Assembly: GCA_964463505.1 (NCBI GenBank)
Contig: CAYXDC010000009.1
Location: 1-64,000 of the forward strand
Direction of reading: 5' to 3'
DNA: 64,000 bases
Source of the DNA: JAJZSS01 sp964463505
GTDB lineage: Bacteria > Chloroflexota > Anaerolineae > Anaerolineales > UBA4823
Both the position numbers and the translations under genes were made by a program. The notes beneath the pieces were generated by a model that had not been told where the DNA came from, searched no databases, and saw only the letters and a program-made list of their open reading frames with translations. Positions 43,487 to 51,799 of the stretch are shown piece by piece (positions within the stretch are counted from its first letter, which is position 1; each line of letters opens with the position of its first letter).

Positions 43487-44764
43487 TTAATCGAGCTTTT
43501 GATGTGACCACTCGCCTGCTACGGTGATCATGCCGTATGGCTCTTGGATTTTCCCGCCGCGATTAATTACCCGGAATGGGTAGACACGGTCGTGGTAATC
43601 GAACATCTCCGTGTCGTCGTGGTTGAGGGCTGCTACTGAAAACTGGTATAAGCCTTCGAGGACCGGCAGGAAGGGGATTTTGTAGGTGATGCGGCCCTTG
43701 CCGAAGATGCTGGGGATCTCAAAGTGGGCCAAGGCGGTATTTGGCCCAGTGATGTGGGCGCCATCCTGGCGGTGAATGGCGATACCAAATACTGGCGAGG
43801 AGATTTTTTCGCGAGCCAGGTAATCCATTTGTAAGATCAATGTGTCGCCTGTCTGAAAGATGGTCTGTTCCTGTCCGTCTCCATCGAACAGACGAATATT
43901 CGATAAGGAAACTTTCTGGTCGCCCCATTGATTGGAAGGGGTGAGCGCCTTTTGGCTTTCCTCGCGCAGCCGGTCACGTTCGATGCCGGTAACCTGTTGC
44001 AGGTATTGGTCGACAACTTGATCGGCTGCTCCATGAGCAACGATCTCACCGCGATCCAGCCAGATCGCCCGGGCGCACATTTGTTTCACACGCTCCAGGC
44101 TGTGTGATACGAGCAGTATCGTTGTACCTTCGCCCCGGAACTGCTGGATGCGTTCGAAAGATTTGGTTTGGAACTCTGCGTCGCCAACCCCCAGGATCTC
44201 ATCGACAATCAAAATTTCAGGTCTTTTCATCGTAGCGACCGAAAAACCCAGCCGCGCATACATACCGCTAGAATATGTACGCACCGGGGCATCGATAAAC
44301 TCGCGCAAGCCAGCAAATTCTATAATCTGATCGAAGCATTCATCAATCTCAACCTGGGAGTAACCCAGAATAGCACCATTGAGGTAGATGTTTTCCCGTC
44401 CGGTAAGCTCGGGATCGAAACCCGCACCCAACTCAAGTAGGGGTGAGATGCGACCTCGGACGCGTAGATTGCCTGTGGTAGGGCGCAGCACGCGTGAAAC
44501 TACCTTCAGCAAGGTGCTTTTCCCTGCACCATTGGGTCCAATAATACCGAAGACTTCCCCGCGTTGGATTTCAAGATTGACATTTCGCAGCGCCCAAAAT
44601 TCCTGATAATTGATCTGCCCTTTTATCCAGCGGATGACGTATTCTTTGAAGGACGGTATTCGCTCTTGCGGAACCCGGTAACGTACTGAGACATTGCTCA
44701 GCTCGATCATCATTCTGTCTGTAATTTCGATTGGAGTTGGATTAGAGGCGGTAGGCAAATTCAT
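43487..44764 (-). CDS. wzt: Polysaccharide ABC exporter ATPase with C-terminal cargo domain (Wzt type)
   Basis: ATPase of the O-antigen/teichoic-acid export family, 425 residues. Walker A is GPNGAGKST near residues 76-84, the Q region GRISPLLELGAGFDPELTGRENIYLNG is the family hallmark, followed by signature TYSSGMYARLGFSVA and Walker B ILIVDEILGVGD. After about residue 265 comes a beta-rich C-terminal domain (NIRLFDGDGQEQTIFQTGDTL ... ISSPVFGIAIHRQDGAHITGPNT), like Wzt-C domains that bind the modified non-reducing end of the glycan. The ATG at 44764 overlaps wzm by 23 bp; an inner ATG at 44713 is the alternative. The cargo domain implies export of a capped, finished chain. Confidence 0.92.
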   Translation of the reverse strand: MNLPTASNPTPIEITDRMMIELSNVSVRYRVPQERIPSFKEYVIRWIKGQINYQEFWALRNVNLEIQRGEVFGIIGPNGAGKSTLLKVVSRVLRPTTGNLRVRGRISPLLELGAGFDPELTGRENIYLNGAILGYSQVEIDECFDQIIEFAGLREFIDAPVRTYSSGMYARLGFSVATMKRPEILIVDEILGVGDAEFQTKSFERIQQFRGEGTTILLVSHSLERVKQMCARAIWLDRGEIVAHGAADQVVDQYLQQVTGIERDRLREESQKALTPSNQWGDQKVSLSNIRLFDGDGQEQTIFQTGDTLILQMDYLAREKISSPVFGIAIHRQDGAHITGPNTALAHFEIPSIFGKGRITYKIPFLPVLEGLYQFSVAALNHDDTEMFDYHDRVYPFRVINRGGKIQEPYGMITVAGEWSHQKLD

Positions 44765-45560
44765 CTACTCGCTTTGTAAAGGCCCACCAACCAACGACCA
44801 GTGCAGTGATTGATAAACCAACGGCTGTAAGTGTGATGCCCAGTGAAGGCAGTTCACCATAATAGATCAATGAACGGAAGAGGTTAATCATGGTGGTCAT
44901 GGGGTTCAAATTGATCAGAGGTAAAAAGCGTTCGGGGATCAAACTGACTGGATAAATAATTGGGGTCAGATAAAACAAGGCCGACAAAAGCACCCCGTAA
45001 ATATCAACCACATCCACAAAAAACACTGCCAGGGTTGACATAAACAGGGATATCCCCAGGGTGAACATCGCCATTAACAAAATCGCCAGGGGCAGCAGGA
45101 GTAAGGCCGGTGTGAAAGGTTGGCGCATGAAGAGCATGATGGCGGTTAATGGGATGAGTGAAAGCAAGTAATTGATCAATCCATTTCCAACAACAGAAAC
45201 GGCAAAGATCGTACGCGGCACATAGATGCGCTTCAGGAGATTACTACCCCAGATCAGGGTGTTCATGGAGTGCATTGTTGTCTGAGCGAAAAAGGTCCAC
45301 ACCAATAGTCCAACGAGAAGATAGATGGTGTAATTATCTACATCGAAGCGCATAATCTGTTGAAAAGCGATCGACAGTACCAGGGTATTCAGCAGAGGGT
45401 TCAGCAGAGTCCAGAGAATGCCCAGGGAAGAACGTTTATAGCGCGTTTTGATACTGTTGGTGACCAGGAGGCGCAACAAGTCTCGATAATGCCAGAGTTC
45501 CAGAAACTCGCGTATGAAGGGTGGCTTCAGGCTGGCAGAATTATATTCGTAAGCACTCAC
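44742..45560 (-). CDS. wzm: Polysaccharide ABC exporter permease (Wzm type)
   Basis: A 272-residue ABC-2 permease with six helices. The start region LWHYRDLLRLLVTNSIKTRYKRSSLGILWTLLNPL is the conserved cytoplasmic amphipathic segment of Wzm/TagG proteins; later come NLLKRIYVPRTIFAVSVVG and FYLTPIIYPVSLIPERFLPLINLNPMT, also family-typical. With Wzt it pumps undecaprenyl-linked polysaccharide across the cytoplasmic membrane. It follows rfbD by 22 bp. Confidence 0.93.
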   Translation of the reverse strand: MSAYEYNSASLKPPFIREFLELWHYRDLLRLLVTNSIKTRYKRSSLGILWTLLNPLLNTLVLSIAFQQIMRFDVDNYTIYLLVGLLVWTFFAQTTMHSMNTLIWGSNLLKRIYVPRTIFAVSVVGNGLINYLLSLIPLTAIMLFMRQPFTPALLLLPLAILLMAMFTLGISLFMSTLAVFFVDVVDIYGVLLSALFYLTPIIYPVSLIPERFLPLINLNPMTTMINLFRSLIYYGELPSLGITLTAVGLSITALVVGWWAFTKRVDEFAYRL

Positions 45561-45582
45561 GGGATACCTGAATGTCTGTCGA

Positions 45583-46470
45583 TTAGCCTTGATCTAAGGT
45601 TAGCTTTAGAGCGACTCGCCAGTCTGGCAAGCGCAGCCCAAAGGTCTGCTCGAATTTTTCACAATTCAGAGCTGAATAGAGGGGACGCCGGGCAGGGGTG
45701 GGAAAATCCGCAGTGAGCGCTGGCTCGATCTTCTTGGTTACGCGTTCATTGGGGTGGGGGTCCATCTCGAGGATAGCTTGGGCCCATTCCAGCCGGCTGG
45801 CGATCCCACTGCCGGCAAGATGGTAAATATCTGAGTGTTCTGTGATCCAGTGCGATGTGTTAGGCGCAGCTTTTGCCAGTACCAGGGCAGTGATCTCTGC
45901 CAGCATGCGCGCTGCAGTAGGATTGGCAATCTGATCAGTAACCATGCGCAATACCGGTTGCTGGCGAGACCATTCTAAAACCTTGGTCACAAAACTGGGG
46001 CGGCGAATGCTGTAGACCCAGCTGGTGCGCAAGATCAGGTACGCGCCGCCAACCTGGGAGATTGCCTTTTCCCCCGCCAGTTTGCTATTGCCGTAAATGC
46101 TTAAGGGGTTAGGCGAGTCGGCTTCGACATACGCGCTGCCTTTATTGCCATCGAAGACATAATCTGTCGAAAAATGGATCAGGCTGGCCCTCAGCTCGGC
46201 AGCAGCTTCGGCGAGCATACCCGGAGCAATTGCGTTGATTGCTGTTGCCAGGTCAGGTTCGCTCTCGGCCCGGTCTACAGCGGTATAGGCTGTGGCATTG
46301 ACAATGATCTGGGGCCGGACTTGCCGGATCACCTGCCGGATTGAATCGGGCTGGGCGAGGTTGATGGCTGGGTAGTCAAACCCAACGACTTCGCCTAAGG
46401 GCGCCAGCGTGCGCTGTAACTCCCAGCCGAGCTGCCCGGTATTGCCCAGCAAGAGCATCTTAAATGCCAT
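45583..46470 (-). CDS. rfbD: dTDP-4-dehydrorhamnose reductase
   Basis: Last step of dTDP-L-rhamnose synthesis: NAD(P)H reduction at C4. The 295-residue extended-SDR protein has the nucleotide motif GNTGQLG at residues 9-15, NATAYTAVDRAE, HFSTDYVFDG, and the catalytic SIYGNSKLAGEK (Tyr and Lys), followed by LILRTSWVYS. All match RfbD/RmlD. It begins directly after the rfbA stop with no gap, so the two are translated together. Confidence 0.95.
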   Translation of the reverse strand: MAFKMLLLGNTGQLGWELQRTLAPLGEVVGFDYPAINLAQPDSIRQVIRQVRPQIIVNATAYTAVDRAESEPDLATAINAIAPGMLAEAAAELRASLIHFSTDYVFDGNKGSAYVEADSPNPLSIYGNSKLAGEKAISQVGGAYLILRTSWVYSIRRPSFVTKVLEWSRQQPVLRMVTDQIANPTAARMLAEITALVLAKAAPNTSHWITEHSDIYHLAGSGIASRLEWAQAILEMDPHPNERVTKKIEPALTADFPTPARRPLYSALNCEKFEQTFGLRLPDWRVALKLTLDQG

Positions 46471-47364
46471 TCAGGCGACCTCCCGGTGGAAAGGAAGCTC
46501 ACTCTCTAGCAAGTGTAGTAGATATGCCCCATACTGGTTGCCTTGCATGGTGATTGCCTGGCGGCGTACCCCGTCGGCATCGATATAGCCCATGCGGTAG
46601 GCGATCTCTTCTGGACAAGAGATCATCATCCCCTGGCGATCTTCTACTGCTTGAACAAACATGGCAGCTTGTAAAAGTGATTCGTGTGTGCCCGCATCCA
46701 ACCAGGCCACTCCGCGCCCCATCACCTCGACTAGCAGTTCTCTACGCTCCATGTATACACGGTTCACATCGGTGATCTCCAGCTCGCCACGCGGTGAGGG
46801 CTTGAGATTGGCAGCAATCTCTACAACTTTGGAGTCATAAAAATATAGACCTGGCACGGCATAGTGCGAGCGGGGGTGGAGTGGCTTTTCCTCAATACTG
46901 AGCGCTTTACCCGATGTGTCAAACTCGACCACGCCGTACCGCTCAGGGTCGCGTACCGGGTAGGCAAAGATCAGTGCTCCGTTTTGTAGTTGTGCGGCGG
47001 TGCGCAGTTTAGTGGGCAGCCCCTGTCCAAAAAAGATATTATCGCCCAGGATCAGGCACACCGGCTCACCACCGATAAATTCCGAGCGCACCAGAAAGGC
47101 ATCTGCCAGCCCGCGTGGGCTGGGTTGCGCAGCATATTCGAGATGTAATCCCCATTGGCTACCATCACCCATGAGTACTTGAAAAGCAGGGATAGCTTCA
47201 GGAGTGCTGATGATCAGGATCTCGCGGATGCCCGCCAGCATGAGCATTGAAAGCGGGTAATAGATCATCGGTTTATCGTATACCGGCAGCAATTGCTTGC
47301 TGATGGCGGTAGTCAGTGGATAAAGACGGCTGCCTTTGCCACCTGCCAGGATGATCCCTTTCAT
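46471..47364 (-). CDS. rfbA: Glucose-1-phosphate thymidylyltransferase
   Basis: First step of dTDP-L-rhamnose synthesis: joins dTTP and glucose 1-phosphate. The 297 residues are the normal length. The nucleotidyl-transfer motif GGKGSRLYPLT is at 8-18, followed by ISKQLLPVYDKPMIYYPLSMLMLAGI, LGDNIFFGQGL, YGVVEFD and IEEKP; the allosteric-type C-terminus is present. The order in this locus is rfbC, rfbB, rfbA, rfbD in the direction of transcription. Confidence 0.97.
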   Translation of the reverse strand: MKGIILAGGKGSRLYPLTTAISKQLLPVYDKPMIYYPLSMLMLAGIREILIISTPEAIPAFQVLMGDGSQWGLHLEYAAQPSPRGLADAFLVRSEFIGGEPVCLILGDNIFFGQGLPTKLRTAAQLQNGALIFAYPVRDPERYGVVEFDTSGKALSIEEKPLHPRSHYAVPGLYFYDSKVVEIAANLKPSPRGELEITDVNRVYMERRELLVEVMGRGVAWLDAGTHESLLQAAMFVQAVEDRQGMMISCPEEIAYRMGYIDADGVRRQAITMQGNQYGAYLLHLLESELPFHREVA

Positions 47365-47386
47365 TTGTCCCCTCCTTCGCTCCGGT

Positions 47387-48460
47387 TCAGCGTTGGGTGT
47401 AATTTTTGTTCAGCCAGCTCTGGTAATCCTGCTGTTTGTGGACGGCATCGATCCACTCCGGATGGTTGAGATACCATTCAACGGTTTTGAGTAAGCCCGT
47501 GGAAAGCGACTGGCGCGGCTGCCAGCCTAGTTCGCGCTGGATTTTGCCAATATTGATATCGTAACGGCGGTCGTGTCCCGGACGATCGGTGACATGCTGC
47601 ATCAGATTGGCGTGCGGCACGTTTGGCGAGCCCGGTTGGCATTCATCCAGGATCTCGCAGATTGTATTTACCACAGTCAGGTTGGTGGGCTGGTTATCTC
47701 CGCCCACATTATATGATTCACCCGGCGTGCCTCGCTTCAGGACGGTCCAGATGGCCTCGCAGTGATCTTCCACATACAGCCAGTCGCGGATCTGCCTGCC
47801 ATCCCCATAAATTGGCAGCGGCTGGCCGTGCAGGGCGTTGAGGATCATCAACGGGATCAATTTCTCTGGGAATTGATATGGCCCATAATTATTCGAGCAG
47901 TTGGTCAGGGTATAGGGCAGAGCGAAAGTGGTCCAGTAGGCGCGCACCAGATGATCGCTGGATGCTTTCGAAGCCGCGTAAGGTGAGCGCGGCGCGTAAG
48001 AGGTGGTCTCTTCGAATGCAGGCTCGTCAGGCGCCAGGGTGCCGAAGACTTCATCTGTGGAGATATGGTGGAAGCGCACATCCTGGCTGGTGGCCTTGTT
48101 CTCAACCAGCCAATAAGCCCGGCAGGCTTCCAGCAAAGTATGCGTTCCGATAATATTGGTTTGGATAAAGGTATGCGGGTCGAGGATCGAGCGATCCACA
48201 TGCGATTCGGCGGCAAAATGCACAACCGTATCGATCTGGTGTTGGCGCAGAAGCTCATCGACCAGCGGGCGATCACAGATATCGCCCTGCACAAAGGTAT
48301 GCCGGTCTGGATCGGGTAAATCTCTGAGATTTTCCAGGCTTCCGGCATAAGTTAACAGGTCCAGGTTGATTACCCGGACAGTGGGTTCAGTCTCCAACAG
48401 GTAGCGCACAAAGTTCGAGCCGATAAATCCGGCGCCGCCGGTCACCAGTACATTTTGCAT
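47387..48460 (-). CDS. rfbB: dTDP-glucose 4,6-dehydratase
   Basis: Second step of dTDP-L-rhamnose synthesis, giving dTDP-4-keto-6-deoxyglucose. The 357-residue extended SDR has NAD motif GGAGFIGSN at 8-16, HFAAESHVDRSI, ISTDEVFGTL (the Asp-Glu pair of dehydratases), SPYAASKASSDHL with catalytic Tyr and Lys, and NNYGPYQFPEKLIPL. Full length, between rfbC and rfbA, with spacers of 21 and 22 bp. Confidence 0.97.
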   Translation of the reverse strand: MQNVLVTGGAGFIGSNFVRYLLETEPTVRVINLDLLTYAGSLENLRDLPDPDRHTFVQGDICDRPLVDELLRQHQIDTVVHFAAESHVDRSILDPHTFIQTNIIGTHTLLEACRAYWLVENKATSQDVRFHHISTDEVFGTLAPDEPAFEETTSYAPRSPYAASKASSDHLVRAYWTTFALPYTLTNCSNNYGPYQFPEKLIPLMILNALHGQPLPIYGDGRQIRDWLYVEDHCEAIWTVLKRGTPGESYNVGGDNQPTNLTVVNTICEILDECQPGSPNVPHANLMQHVTDRPGHDRRYDINIGKIQRELGWQPRQSLSTGLLKTVEWYLNHPEWIDAVHKQQDYQSWLNKNYTQR

Positions 48461-48481
48461 GCCGCCTCCTGGGAACGCCAG

Positions 48482-49030
48482 TTAATCATATAGCTCCGCA
48501 TCGGCCAGGCGCTGGCCCTGGGCATCTTTGGGGGATAATAATACCGGTTGACCATCGATCAAAGGCCAGGATATGCCTAGCGCAGGATCGTCCCATAGGA
48601 TGGTCCGCTCCCATTGGGGGGCGTAAAAATCAGTGACCTTATAATGGAATTCGGCCCACTCACTGAGCACATAAAAGCCATGCCCAAATCCCGGAGGCAC
48701 CCAGAGCTGGCGCTTATTTTCCGCGGTGAGGGTCATTCCAATCCATTTGCCGAAGGTGGGTGAGCTGCGGCGCAGGTCTACCGCTACATCATAAACCTCA
48801 CCGGCGACTACACGGACCAGCTTGCCTTGCGCCTGCTGGATCTGGTAATGCAGGCCGCGCAGAGTTCCCTGGCAGGAGCCGGAATGATTATCCTGCACAA
48901 AATTGGCAGAGATGCCTGCCTCGGCAAAGCGCTGCGCCTGGTAAGTCTCCATCATGAAGCCGCGCGCATCTCCGAAGACTTTGGGTTCGATCAAGATAAC
49001 ATCAGGAATGGAAGTCGGTGTAAAGCGCAT
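48482..49030 (-). CDS. rfbC: dTDP-4-dehydrorhamnose 3,5-epimerase
   Basis: Third step of dTDP-L-rhamnose synthesis: double epimerisation at C3 and C5. From ATG 49030 the product has 182 residues and begins MRFTPTSIPDVILIEPKVFGDARGF, the standard RfbC opening; an ATG 4 codons earlier and a TTG further up are alternatives. The cupin core shows VQDNHSGSCQGTLRGLHYQ (catalytic His region), LVRVVAGEVYDVAVDLR, and FGHGFYVLSEWAEFHYKVTDFYAP. It is the first gene of the rhamnose set. Confidence 0.95.
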   Translation of the reverse strand: MRFTPTSIPDVILIEPKVFGDARGFMMETYQAQRFAEAGISANFVQDNHSGSCQGTLRGLHYQIQQAQGKLVRVVAGEVYDVAVDLRRSSPTFGKWIGMTLTAENKRQLWVPPGFGHGFYVLSEWAEFHYKVTDFYAPQWERTILWDDPALGISWPLIDGQPVLLSPKDAQGQRLADAELYD

Positions 49031-49092
49031 ACAATCGGGCATTCTCTCACAGGTGGTGGGCTTCGTCAAGCGGCTTGCAGAGCGGGCAGGGA

Positions 49093-49911
49093 TTAAGCCT
49101 TAGCGAAGAACTTTCGAAACCACAGGCGCAATCGCAGCGGCAGCCAGCCATAGATCAAAGGGCGAATTTTGGCTTTAAATACCAGCGGGGAAAACCAGTT
49201 TCCGCCTTCGCGATAATGGACGCGCAGCATCTCGGGCCAGCAGCGGTCATCTGCTACAACCGATTTCCCCGAAGAGTGTAAGCGGAAGTTTGCCCAGCGA
49301 CGACGAATGTATTTCAGCCGGCTTACTTTTGCCAGGCGTACCCACAGATCGTAGTCCATGGCGAAGTAAAAGCTGGGGTCGAGCGGGCCAACCTTCCGCC
49401 ATAAGCTGGCGCGAAAGAAGGCGCTTTGCTGGGGGATATGCACGTAACCGCGCCTGAGCTGCCGGTAATCCGTTTGAGCTGCGGGAAAAGCGCCTAATAC
49501 CTTTCCGTACTCATCTATGAGGTTAGCATCACCGTAAACCATGCCTGTTTTTGGATTCTGGATCAGGTAATAAACAGCTTCACTCACCGCCCCTGGTAGA
49601 TAAGTATCGTCCGAGTTCAGCCAGGCCAGGATTTCACCCTGCGCACGCGCGAAACCTTTGTTGATGGCGTCTGCCTGACCCTGGTCGGGTTCGGATACCC
49701 AACCAGCCAGACGGTGAGCATAACGCTGGATGATCTCCAGGCTGCCATCCGTGGAGCCACCATCAATGATCCAGTATTCCAGGTTGGGGTAATCTTGCTC
49801 GAGCACAGAGCGGATCGTCTCTTCAAGATACTGGGCCTGGTTAAACGATGGAGTGACAATCGAAACCAGAGGCTTTTGTTCAGAACTTAATAAAGCTGAT
49901 TTCATTCCCAT
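49093..49911 (-). CDS. Glycosyltransferase family 2
   Basis: A 272-residue compact GT2. VSIVTPSFNQAQYLEETIRSVL opens the domain; IIDGGSTDGSLEII is the nucleotide motif; GWVSEPDQGQADAINKGFARA and LAWLNSDDTYLPGAV carry the metal-binding Asp pair; FFRASLWRKVGPLDPSFYFAMDYDLWVRLAK follows. This branch is common in O-antigen loci. It is closely similar in its first 130 residues to the GT2 at 50822-51799, so the two are paralogues separated by a sulfotransferase gene. Its start overlaps that sulfotransferase gene by 10 bp. Confidence 0.91.
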   Translation of the reverse strand: MGMKSALLSSEQKPLVSIVTPSFNQAQYLEETIRSVLEQDYPNLEYWIIDGGSTDGSLEIIQRYAHRLAGWVSEPDQGQADAINKGFARAQGEILAWLNSDDTYLPGAVSEAVYYLIQNPKTGMVYGDANLIDEYGKVLGAFPAAQTDYRQLRRGYVHIPQQSAFFRASLWRKVGPLDPSFYFAMDYDLWVRLAKVSRLKYIRRRWANFRLHSSGKSVVADDRCWPEMLRVHYREGGNWFSPLVFKAKIRPLIYGWLPLRLRLWFRKFFAKA

Positions 49912-50825
49912 TCCAGGTCTGGATAAAAATGCCGGGTAGTTTCTTCCGTGGCGGCGCGAATGCGTTGGATCTCCCCGGTTTCCAAGCGCTTCTTCCAGTT
50001 ATGCAGGTTCGCCTGACTGTTCAGGTGATAGGCATGGACTGCTTTGCGAGAGACCTCGCCAGGATTTTCCGCGTTACTGCTGTTCATAATCGCATTCTGG
50101 GCTTGCTCATTAAATGTCAGACTGAGCGGGGCATAAAGTGCCCGAAAACCGCTGACCGGATCGAGCGATAAATCCTCATGCCGGACTACCAGAAAATCCG
50201 GATGCTGGCTTTGAAAGCGCATCACGGTCCGGTAGATGATCTCCCACAGCAGGCTGCCTTGCCCGATGACATCGTCTGGATGCTTTAAAAACACTTCCAT
50301 CGGGGATCGGAAGGGCTCGAGCCAATCACGCATCAACAATGGTTGTTCGAGCAAGTCAGAAAAATCAAAAGCCCATCCCAGTCGCTTCAGGCTGCTGACA
50401 AAGGCTGCCGGGTGGCGAATAGTGATAACAACCTGACAGTCCAGGCGTTCCTTGAACCAGGGTGCAGAGAACACCGCAAACGGGTCCTTGAGCAACGGGC
50501 GCTGGCGGCGCAATCGACCTGAAAGGAAGGCGCCAGCGTCGCGGCCCATGCGCATCACGTCTTTGCGCGAGCGCAGGGAGCGAATTTCAGCCAGCAGATG
50601 ATAGCGGTAATTCAGGGTTTGCTTTAAGCCATCCAGATAGATATTTTCGTTCTCAGGGCAGATATACGTATACCAGTATGAGGTGGGTATAGAGAACACG
50701 CCTGGGCGGTGCCAGACATTTAACGGCTCGCTGATATAAGCAGCCTCCCCACTGGCGGCAAGCATTTTTCCGATCCAGGTGGTGCCGGTGCGGTGGGCGC
50801 CGGTGACCAGGATGGGTGAAGTCAT
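49902..50825 (-). CDS. Sulfotransferase-family protein
   Basis: A 307-residue PAPS-dependent sulfotransferase-like protein. The phosphosulfate loop is GAHRTGTTWIGKML at about residues 9-22, and the 3'-phosphate region is VVITIRHPAAFVSSLKRLGW near 130-150, with VVRHEDLSLDP further on, as in carbohydrate sulfotransferases. It lies between two paralogous GT2 genes, overlapping one by 10 bp and the other by 4 bp, which ties it to glycan assembly. The acceptor sugar is unknown. Confidence 0.85.
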   Translation of the reverse strand: MTSPILVTGAHRTGTTWIGKMLAASGEAAYISEPLNVWHRPGVFSIPTSYWYTYICPENENIYLDGLKQTLNYRYHLLAEIRSLRSRKDVMRMGRDAGAFLSGRLRRQRPLLKDPFAVFSAPWFKERLDCQVVITIRHPAAFVSSLKRLGWAFDFSDLLEQPLLMRDWLEPFRSPMEVFLKHPDDVIGQGSLLWEIIYRTVMRFQSQHPDFLVVRHEDLSLDPVSGFRALYAPLSLTFNEQAQNAIMNSSNAENPGEVSRKAVHAYHLNSQANLHNWKKRLETGEIQRIRAATEETTRHFYPDLEWE

Positions 50826-51799
50826 GAGGTGGGATTCCTGGGGGGTGAAATCACGGGCTGGTCCTTTTGGCGAGCCAGACGATAATAGAGTTTATCCAGT
50901 TTCTTCAAGCCAACCAGACTAAAAAATGCGTAAAGCATACGATGCCAGTGTTGCAGGGTAAAGCCGGGGTCATGGCGTAAAGCCTGGAAATATGCTCGCA
51001 AGGCCGGTCCTGGCTGACCTCCATCCAGAAGGTAGCGCGCTTTCAGCCGGTATGCACCGGCGGTGATGCGGTTAGACTGGGCGGTATAGAGCACCTGAAA
51101 TTCGGGTTGTTCCTTGATCCACTGTAAGATGCGTAAGGCTTCATCACCAAAAGCGGCAGCCTGGTTTACATTCTTGGCCTCCGGATGGTGGCGAGCGGCG
51201 GCCAGTATTTCGGGGACGTGCTGGATCGACGCCAGGCGCGTTATGCGCAGCCAGAGCTGGTGATCGAGCATGAAGTGGTAACTCGGGTCGAGATAGCCGG
51301 CTTGTTCTAATAAACTCCGTCGCATGAATACAGCCGGCTGGCAGATAATCCGAAAACCGAGCAAATCTTCCAGCCCCCAGTCGCCGAATTTCAACTGGTT
51401 GAGTGTTGTCCCATCGGGATCGATGGTGATGGCATCGCCAAACACCATCCCTAATTGGGGATTGGCTTCTAAGACAGAGACTGCCCTGGATATGGCGTTG
51501 GGAAGATAGATATCATCGGAGTTCAGCCAGGCGATATATTTGCCTGATGAGCGAGCGAAACCCTTGTTGATGGCTTCAGCCTGGCCAGAGTCTGGCTCGG
51601 ATACCCAACCAGAAAGCCGGCTGGAATAATGCTGGATGATCTTTAGGCTGCCATCCGTGGAAGCGCCATCGATCACAAAATACTCAAGCTCAACGCCAGT
51701 TTGATGGATGACAGACTGGATCGTTTGCTCCAGATAGGCTGCCTGGTTGTAAGACGGGGTAATAATTGAGACCAGAGGCAGGTAGGAGGTGTTGGTCAT
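50822..51799 (-). CDS. Glycosyltransferase family 2
   Basis: A 325-residue GT2 with VSIITPSYNQAAYLEQTIQSVI, VIDGASTDGSLKII, GWVSEPDSGQAEAINKGFARS and IAWLNSDDIYLPNAI. Family motifs and order equal those of the GT2 at 49093-49911, from which it differs mainly in a C-terminal helical extension of about 60 residues. Its start codon shares one base with the stop of the upstream membrane transferase gene (51799), so coupling is tight. Confidence 0.91.
   Translation of the reverse strand: MTNTSYLPLVSIITPSYNQAAYLEQTIQSVIHQTGVELEYFVIDGASTDGSLKIIQHYSSRLSGWVSEPDSGQAEAINKGFARSSGKYIAWLNSDDIYLPNAISRAVSVLEANPQLGMVFGDAITIDPDGTTLNQLKFGDWGLEDLLGFRIICQPAVFMRRSLLEQAGYLDPSYHFMLDHQLWLRITRLASIQHVPEILAAARHHPEAKNVNQAAAFGDEALRILQWIKEQPEFQVLYTAQSNRITAGAYRLKARYLLDGGQPGPALRAYFQALRHDPGFTLQHWHRMLYAFFSLVGLKKLDKLYYRLARQKDQPVISPPRNPTS

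Noticed and set aside
43479..43511. GTG start giving the fusion glycosyltransferase 11 more residues
   Set aside because: It would overlap wzt by 25 bp with no clear ribosome site; ATG 43478 is simpler, though not proven.
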